Assembly: GCF_037024155.1 (NCBI RefSeq)
Contig: NZ_JAYKTS010000002.1
Location: forward strand, 62,001-126,000
Direction of reading: 5' to 3'
Length of the DNA: 64,000 nucleotides
Origin: Bacillus sp. 2205SS5-2
GTDB taxonomy: Bacteria; Bacillota; Bacilli; Bacillales; Bacillaceae_K
Shown here: piece by piece, positions 58,586 through 64,000 of the stretch
How the letters are laid out: every line of letters begins with the position of its first letter
Position numbering within the stretch: position 1 is the stretch's first letter
Position numbers and translations under genes: made by a program
The notes under the pieces: model-generated
Seen by the model: only the letters and a program-made list of their open reading frames with translations
Told to the model about the DNA's origin: nothing
The model's database searches: none

Positions 58586-60262
58586 TTCTTCGTTAATATT
58601 GCTTAAGAAACCGAGTTCAAGTAGGACAGCGGGACGTTTGTTTTCACGAATCACATGATAATTTCCTTGTCTAACTCCTCGGTTTTTTGAGGCAATCGCT
58701 TTTGATAATTTTGAACTGATGGAGGTTGCAAGGTCTTTTTGATAGCCATGATAATAATAGGCCGTATGACCTGTGACAGAAGGATCATGGATACTATCGA
58801 AGTGGAGAGATAAGAATGCATCGGCTGCGTAATAGTGAGAGAGACTAACGCGTGTCCGTAGAGATACATAACTATCGTTTTTTCTTGTTAATACTACTTT
58901 CGCTCCTGCTCGTTTTAATTTACTGTATAAAGATTCAGCCGTTTTTAAGGTAATCAGCTTTTCTAAGGTCCCCCTCGCCCCAATCGTTCCACTATCAATG
59001 CCGCCATGACCTGGGTCAAGTAAAATGGTTTTCCCGCTCAGTGAATTTTCATTGGGAGAAGCAGGGGGAGGAGTAGGATCTGGTTTCTCTGAAGCCGTTT
59101 TTGTTGTTACGACCCAGCCGGCTACGTAGCCAATCTTTCCATCTGCTAAAGAAATTTTGAACCAATCGCCCTCCTTTTGAAGAATGGGGAATTCCTCGCC
59201 AGCAAAAACTCTCTTAATGACGGGTTTGTTCACAGATGCTCCTGCACGAATATTTGTCCCGTTATAAATAATTTGAACGTTGCCTTTCGATGTACTAGGT
59301 CTGTCTGCTGGTGATGAAGGTTTCTCGTTTGAGTAAGATTTTTGTAAGTACCATCCCGCTACCCAACCGGATTCCTTCTCAGATAACTGGATTTTTGCCC
59401 AATTACTTTGCTCGTCTAATATTTTATATTTTTCGCCATTTGAGACGCTTCGGATGATCTGTCCGTTCAAAGATCCTTGATTCCGGACATTTAATTTATT
59501 CACGGTCACTGTTCCATATAGTGCGTTCGTTGTCGGTTCTTGAGGAGGAGGGGCTGTCTCTTTTTTTACATATTGAATAAAAGAGGAAGACACCCATGCA
59601 GTACTAGTTCCGTACTGAATTTCCACCCAATCTTTCTGACCTCTCAAGACATAAACTGTATTCCCTTTTTGAACTGTTCCGAGAATACTTCCTCTCAAGC
59701 TTGGTTCATTACGAACGTTCAACCTGTCGACCGTAATGATGGCTTTTTGATTGATCTTATTCGTGTGAACTGGAGGTGCTTCCGACTGCGTTTGGCGATT
59801 AACGTAATCTCTATGAACCCAGCCTTTTTCATTTTTAAAAACAATATGTAGCCAGGATCCTTCTTCTTTAATAATTTCGACCTTATCACCTTTATAGAGG
59901 GATCCGATTATGCTAAAATTGGTTCCTGCTCCAGAGCGGATTCGTAGACCATTTTCTTTTATGTAGCCAAATAAAGCGGGAGACGTTTCTATTTTTTTTG
60001 TAATTGAGACGAGCCAGCTTGCCACCCAGCCTTTTTTGCCTCGAGAAACTTCAATTTGAGTCCAATCATCTTTCTGATTTAAGACCCCATAGGATTGTCC
60101 TTTTCTCACCGTTCCAATTACCTTATACGTTAATCCTGGACCACTTCGAACATTTAAATTTTCCGTGTTCACGGTGACAGAGTCTGCTCCGTATGTAGGA
60201 GTGGGCAATAAGCTCCCAAATAAAACGAAGAGACAGATGACGAGTAAACTTTTGTTTTTCAT
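58508..60262 (-). CDS. N-acetylmuramoyl-L-alanine amidase with five SH3b domains
   Basis: 584 residues from the ATG at 60262 (AGGAGGTG upstream). Signal peptide ending near PTYGA. Five bacterial SH3 repeats follow (near residues 30-90, 100-160, 170-235, 245-310 and 325-390), each with a LNVRSGP or LRIRSGA-type strand and a GWV end. The C-terminal Amidase_3 domain keeps its zinc ligands: DPGHGG, GTLEK, LSLHFDS, and catalytic LLELGF. Cuts the stem peptide from MurNAc in the wall. Matches yrvJ next to dtd in B. subtilis, with one or more extra SH3 units likely. Confidence 0.95.
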   Translation of the reverse strand: MKNKSLLVICLFVLFGSLLPTPTYGADSVTVNTENLNVRSGPGLTYKVIGTVRKGQSYGVLNQKDDWTQIEVSRGKKGWVASWLVSITKKIETSPALFGYIKENGLRIRSGAGTNFSIIGSLYKGDKVEIIKEEGSWLHIVFKNEKGWVHRDYVNRQTQSEAPPVHTNKINQKAIITVDRLNVRNEPSLRGSILGTVQKGNTVYVLRGQKDWVEIQYGTSTAWVSSSFIQYVKKETAPPPQEPTTNALYGTVTVNKLNVRNQGSLNGQIIRSVSNGEKYKILDEQSNWAKIQLSEKESGWVAGWYLQKSYSNEKPSSPADRPSTSKGNVQIIYNGTNIRAGASVNKPVIKRVFAGEEFPILQKEGDWFKISLADGKIGYVAGWVVTTKTASEKPDPTPPPASPNENSLSGKTILLDPGHGGIDSGTIGARGTLEKLITLKTAESLYSKLKRAGAKVVLTRKNDSYVSLRTRVSLSHYYAADAFLSLHFDSIHDPSVTGHTAYYYHGYQKDLATSISSKLSKAIASKNRGVRQGNYHVIRENKRPAVLLELGFLSNINEELTVNSKQFTEMSTTGVYNGLVHNFQ

Positions 60263-60445
60263 TCTTAGCACCTCCTAATTTCCTACTCTATTGTATATGT
60301 AATAGTTCATAATGCCTACCGTTATGATAGGGATTCTACCATAATAATTTCGATAGATATAGGAAAAATCCTTTTTCTGTTTAATATGAAAGAAAACAGG
60401 AGTGATTGGAGAGGATAAGAGTAAGAGAAGTGAAAGGGTGAAAAT

Positions 60446-60622
60446 ATGAGATCAAGTGATAAGCAAACAATCAATCAGGCTGGTAGTGGCCAAGTATTTG
60501 GCGTTGACTTCCACCATTTTTTAGCAAAAGAAAGTGCAGCGACATCAGTAGAACTTGCATCAGAATTTGGATTATCGCTAAGGGAAGTAAGAGCATTAAA
60601 AAAGAAGTTGGAACGAGGGTAG
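60446..60622 (+). CDS. small HTH protein of the YrzK type
   Basis: 58 residues, ATG with AAAGGGTGA five bases upstream. NQAGSGQVFGVDFHHFLAKESAAT is followed by VELASEFGLSLREVRALKKKL, a sigma-70 region 4-like helix-turn-helix. A similar small gene lies between yrvJ and hisS in B. subtilis. Role unknown; perhaps RNA polymerase or DNA binding. Confidence 0.75.
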   Translation: MRSSDKQTINQAGSGQVFGVDFHHFLAKESAATSVELASEFGLSLREVRALKKKLERG

Positions 60623-60766
60623 AATAAACATTCTCTATTCTTATACTTTGTTGAGATAGAAATTAATACTGAATTGGATTATTTCTATTGGCTATGATTA
60701 GTTCGAATATCATAACGAAGCAGGCATCACCTCCGAGTTTTTCATTTGCCTGACGCCGGAGGGTGA

Positions 60767-60898
60767 GCCACTTCCGCTTTTCGTGATCCAGCTGCAGTGG
60801 CTAGGGACTCGGGCATTTGTCAGCCCACTACGTGAATCGGGATTCACTACGTGTTCTGCCAGATGCCTGCCGTCCCTGTGCAGCCACTTCCGCTTTTC
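60767..60898 (-). repeat. REP-like type 1 repeat before hisS promoter
   Basis: 132 bases, nearly the same as 50519-50650, with GCCACTTCCGCTTTTC at both ends. It stops 11 bases before the -35 of hisS. Confidence 0.85.
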
Positions 60899-60909
60899 AT
60901 AAATTAAAC

Positions 60910-60938
60910 TTGACAATGAAAGTCCACCTTCGTATGAT
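60910..60938 (+). promoter_or_regulatory. sigma-A promoter of hisS-aspS
   Basis: TTGACA (60910-60915), 17-base spacer, TATGAT (60933-60938). Transcription should begin near 60945, at the head of the T-box leader. Confidence 0.85.
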
Positions 60939-60944
60939 TATAGA

Positions 60945-61215
60945 AACAAAATGACATTAAAACCAATGACGGAGCACAGTAGCTTAGAAGCACATGAAAA
61001 GAGAGGAAATGGCTTGGCTGAAAACATTTCTACATGATGCCTTAGTGAATGAACACTTCTTAGGTTTCTTTCTGAAACAACGATTGAGTTTATTAGGAAA
61101 GAACGTTGCAGGCGTTAACTGTTTAAGAGGAAGCATTCTGCTTCAATTAGGGTGGCACCGCGGGTAAAAAACTCTCGTCCCTTGTTTCATACAAGGGAGA
61201 CGGGAGTTTTTTTTA
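60945..61215 (+). promoter_or_regulatory. T-box riboswitch of hisS-aspS
   Basis: Contains the canonical AGGGTGGCACCGCGG antiterminator element (61149-61163) and a terminator (61171-61214, CTCTCGTCCCTTG pairing with CAAGGGAGACGGGAG) followed by eight T. Stem I begins near AAACC (60958) and closes with GGTTT. The specifier-loop elements are AGTA (60978-60981) and GAACAC (61051-61056). CAC would read tRNA-His and AAC tRNA-Asn. The base after TGG in the T-box is C, which pairs with a G discriminator (tRNA-Asp or tRNA-Asn), not the C73 of bacterial tRNA-His. Uncharged tRNA would switch on the operon. Confidence 0.93.
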
Positions 61216-61247
61216 TTTGGTTATTTTATGTTAGGAGGAAATCGATT

Positions 61248-62516
61248 ATGGTGAAAATTCCAAGAGGTACTCAAGATATTTTGCCTGGTACAGTTGAAAA
61301 GTGGCAATACATAGAGAGTACGGCGAAAGAACTGTGTAGATTATACCAATACCAGGAAATTCGCACACCGGTTTTTGAGCATGCTGAATTGTTTTTAAGA
61401 GGAGTTGGCGATACAACTGATATCGTCCAAAAAGAAATGTACGTATTCAAAGACCGAGGAAACCGAGATCTTGCTTTACGCCCTGAAGGGACAGCATCAG
61501 TTGTCCGGTCCTTCGTTGAAAATAAGATGTTTGGCGATGCTAACCAGCCCGTCAAATTGTTTTATACAGGTCCTATGTTTCGCTACGAGCGTCCTCAAGC
61601 AGGACGTTACCGCCAATTTGTTCAATTTGGTGTTGAAGCGTTAGGAAGTGAGGATCCAGCAATTGATGCAGAAGTTATTGCACTAGCAATGAGTCTCTAT
61701 CAAACACTTGGATTGAAACAGTTAAAGCTTGTGATTAATTCATTAGGCGATACGGAAAGCCGTACGGCTCATCGTGATGCACTTGTGGCACACTTTCAAC
61801 CACGAATAGGAGAGTTTTGTACGGATTGCCAAAATCGATTAGATAAAAATCCATTACGGATTCTAGACTGTAAAAAAGATCGGGATCATGAACTCATGTG
61901 TTCCGCTCCATCGATTTTGAATTTCTTAAATGAGGAGTCTCATGCTTATTTTGAGAAAGTCCAAAGCTACTTAAAGAGTATGGATGTGGCGTTTACAATC
62001 GATCCAACATTGGTTCGTGGCTTAGATTACTATAATCACACGGCTTTTGAAATCATGAGCGATGCAGAAGGATTTGGTGCGATTACGACCTTATGCGGTG
62101 GTGGTCGATACAATGGGTTGGTCGAGATGATTGGGGGGCCAAATACAGCTGGAATTGGATTTGCCTTAAGTATCGAACGGTTATTAGCCGCACTTGAAGC
62201 TGAAAATATAGATCTACCTATTGAACAGAAAGTAGACTGCTATTTTGTTTCATTAGGTGAGGATGCAAAGGACTATAGTGTCAAGCTACTGCACCAACTC
62301 CGTCAAGCGGGTTTTTCAGCTGATAAAGATTATTTAGACCGGAAAACAAAAGCACAGTTTAAAGCAGCGGATCGAGTCAATGCAGAATATGTGGCTATCC
62401 TAGGGGAAGAAGAACTTGCGGAGAAGAAAGTGAAAGTGAAAGATATGGAAAGCGGCGAGCAAATTCAACTTGACCTAGAAGCATTTGTCCACCAGTTTTC
62501 ACAGCTACACAACTAA
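61248..62516 (+). CDS. hisS: histidyl-tRNA synthetase
   Basis: 422 residues from the ATG at 61248 (TAGGAGGAAATC upstream); the longer frame from 61152 would start in the T-box terminator and is rejected. Class II core: motif 2 [19 protein letters not shown], HisA motif [15 protein letters not shown], motif 3 [29 protein letters not shown]; anticodon domain at the C-terminus. First gene of hisS-aspS. Confidence 0.98.
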   Translation: MVKIPRGTQDILPGTVEKWQYIESTAKELCRLYQYQEIRTPVFEHAELFLRGVGDTTDIVQKEMYVFKDRGNRDLALRPEGTASVVRSFVENKMFGDANQPVKLFYTGPMFRYERPQAGRYRQFVQFGVEALGSEDPAIDAEVIALAMSLYQTLGLKQLKLVINSLGDTESRTAHRDALVAHFQPRIGEFCTDCQNRLDKNPLRILDCKKDRDHELMCSAPSILNFLNEESHAYFEKVQSYLKSMDVAFTIDPTLVRGLDYYNHTAFEIMSDAEGFGAITTLCGGGRYNGLVEMIGGPNTAGIGFALSIERLLAALEAENIDLPIEQKVDCYFVSLGEDAKDYSVKLLHQLRQAGFSADKDYLDRKTKAQFKAADRVNAEYVAILGEEELAEKKVKVKDMESGEQIQLDLEAFVHQFSQLHN

Positions 62517-62530
62517 AGGAGGAGAAAAAT

Positions 62531-64000
62531 ATGAGCGAGCGTACAAATTGCGGAGTCATTTCGGAACAACATATAGGGGAAAAACTTTTGCTTAAAGGAT
62601 GGGTTCAAAAGCGTCGTGATCTTGGAGGGTTAATATTTGTTGACCTCCGTGACCGGACTGGGATTGTCCAAGCTGTCTTTAACCCTAAAGTTTCACAAGC
62701 GGCTCTTGAAACGGCAGAAAAAGTGAGAAATGAGTATGTGGTTCACATTGAAGGCACGGTAGTCAAACGTTCAGATGGGGCAATTAACCCAGCTTTAAAA
62801 ACGGGGGCAATTGAAATCCAGGTGGAGAAAATCCAAATAATCAATGAGTCTAAAACACCTCCATTTATGATTGAAGATGCTACCGAAGTATCTGAAGACC
62901 TTCGTTTGAAATATCGTTACTTAGATCTCCGACGTCCCGTTATGTTTGAAACCTTTAAAATGCGTCATCAAGTGACGAAATCCATTCGTCACTTCCTAGA
63001 TGATCAAGGGTTTATGGATGTGGAAACTCCGATGCTAACGAAAAGTACACCAGAGGGAGCAAGAGATTATTTAGTTCCAAGTCGAGTTCACGAAGGTGAG
63101 TTTTATGCCCTTCCTCAGAGTCCGCAAATCTTTAAACAATTGCTGATGGTGTCCGGATTTGAACGCTATTATCAAATTGCCAGATGTTTCAGGGATGAAG
63201 ATTTACGTGCAGATCGTCAACCAGAATTTACGCAAATTGATATCGAAATGAGTTTCTTAGAGCAAGAAGAAATCATCACACTGATGGAAAGCATGATGCA
63301 TAAATTGATGAAGGAAGTCAAAGGTATCGATGTTCGTTTTCCATTCCCTAGAATGACCTATGATGAAGCGATGAATCGTTACGGATCGGATAAACCAGAC
63401 ACACGCTTTGAAATGGAATTAATCGATGTGGCTGAAGTTGTAAAAGATTCAGGCTTCAAGGTGTTCACGAGCACGATTGAAAACGGCGGCCAAGTCAAAC
63501 TTCTCAATGTAAAAGGAGCGGCAGCGAAATATTCACGTAAAGACATCGATGCATTAACGGAATTTGTTTCTCGCTACGGGGCAAAAGGACTTGCTTGGTT
63601 AAAAGTAGAAGAAGAAGGCTTAAAAGGACCAATTACGAAGTTTTTTACAGAGGAAGAGCAAAAGGGTCTGCTAAACATTGCTTCGTGTGAGGCGGGTGAT
63701 CTACTATTATTTGTTGCAGATAAAAAGTCGGTGGTGGCAGATGCACTTGGTGCACTTCGTAGTAAACTAGCAAAGGATCTTAAACTAATTGATTATAGTA
63801 AGTTTAACTTCTTATGGGTGACTGATTGGCCACTCTTAGAGTACGACGAAGAAGATGGCCGTTATTATGCGGCTCACCATCCGTTTACTATGCCGGTTCG
63901 CGAAGATCTACCTTTATTAGAAACCTCTCCTGAGCAAGTCAAAGCAGAGGCTTATGATCTAGTTCTGAACGGGTATGAACTAGGTGGAGGAAGTCTTCGT
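62531..64000 (+). CDS. aspS: aspartyl-tRNA synthetase (3' truncated by window)
   Basis: 490 codons are visible out of about 590; the frame is open at the window end. ATG with AAGGAGGAG upstream, 14 bases after hisS. N-terminal OB anticodon-binding domain ([29 protein letters not shown]), motif 2 [26 protein letters not shown], the bacterial insertion domain, and [10 protein letters not shown] of the active site at the edge. Charges tRNA-Asp; whether it also charges tRNA-Asn cannot be told here. Confidence 0.97.
   Translation, partial: MSERTNCGVISEQHIGEKLLLKGWVQKRRDLGGLIFVDLRDRTGIVQAVFNPKVSQAALETAEKVRNEYVVHIEGTVVKRSDGAINPALKTGAIEIQVEKIQIINESKTPPFMIEDATEVSEDLRLKYRYLDLRRPVMFETFKMRHQVTKSIRHFLDDQGFMDVETPMLTKSTPEGARDYLVPSRVHEGEFYALPQSPQIFKQLLMVSGFERYYQIARCFRDEDLRADRQPEFTQIDIEMSFLEQEEIITLMESMMHKLMKEVKGIDVRFPFPRMTYDEAMNRYGSDKPDTRFEMELIDVAEVVKDSGFKVFTSTIENGGQVKLLNVKGAAAKYSRKDIDALTEFVSRYGAKGLAWLKVEEEGLKGPITKFFTEEEQKGLLNIASCEAGDLLLFVADKKSVVADALGALRSKLAKDLKLIDYSKFNFLWVTDWPLLEYDEEDGRYYAAHHPFTMPVREDLPLLETSPEQVKAEAYDLVLNGYELGGGSLR

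Noticed and set aside
61152-61247. Extended N-terminus of hisS
   Set aside because: It would begin inside the T-box antiterminator and read through the terminator. The ATG at 61248 has a proper ribosome site.

Overview
The window is a piece of a Bacillaceae chromosome, most likely an endospore-forming Bacillus relative. The evidence is the gene order radC-mreBCD-minCD-spoIVFAB-rplU-prp-rpmA-spo0B-obg-pheB-pheA, nadBCA-safA, bofC-ruvAB-queA-tgt-yajC, spoVB-comN-secDF and recJ-apt-relA-dtd-hisS-aspS. This matches the B. subtilis block, with lineage-specific additions: an RNase G gene next to rplU, a VOC protein after minD, and ArsB/NhaD-type and CDF transporters. Ribosome sites are strong (AGGAGG type), and TTG and GTG starts are common.

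Positions 1 to about 14,985 form an AT-rich genomic island whose left end lies outside the window. It is inserted in radC, of which only the last 55 codons remain on the right (14986-15153). From the right edge inward it carries a leftward module of three different tyrosine recombinases and a coiled-coil accessory protein, resembling the Tn554 tnpABC system that also targets radC. The visible cargo is a defence locus: a Rad50/SMC-like ATPase with a CxxC hook (truncated by the window), a type III restriction-modification pair (mod, res), a DGQHR/DndB-like protein, and a controller-type XRE regulator whose start sits in a long imperfect palindrome. The combination of these parts in one radC-targeting element is the most interesting object here.

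Positions 15,282 to 31,500 hold cell-shape and division-site genes (mreBCD, minCD), the sigma-K checkpoint protease (spoIVFAB, with a good sigma-E promoter), RNase G, ribosomal proteins L21 and L27 with the L27-processing protease, spo0B, obg, phenylalanine synthesis, and then the divergent nifS-niaR / nadBCA loci for NAD synthesis with a palindrome between them that fits NiaR.

Positions 31,500 to 50,450 hold nadC and nadA (separated by repeats), spore coat and spore genes (safA, a CotS/YsxE-like kinase homologue, a YhcN/YlaJ lipoprotein, bofC), the SOS-controlled ruvAB, queuosine genes queA-tgt, yajC, membrane proteins, spoVB, comN and secDF. Positions 50,450 to 64,000 hold a CDF transporter, lapA, recJ, apt, relA, dtd, an SH3b amidase, a small HTH protein, and hisS-aspS behind a T-box leader.

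Two families of short non-coding repeats are scattered in the intergenic spaces. One is a 163-bp MITE-like element with AGGCTsTTTTCG terminal inverted repeats (two good copies, one diverged copy and several relics). The other is a pair of related REP-like palindromic units sharing a GCGGAAGTGG end motif; one of these forms a 116-bp tandem and now supplies the C-terminal codons of nadC. All coordinates, motifs and palindromes were read by eye; no alignment or database search was run.
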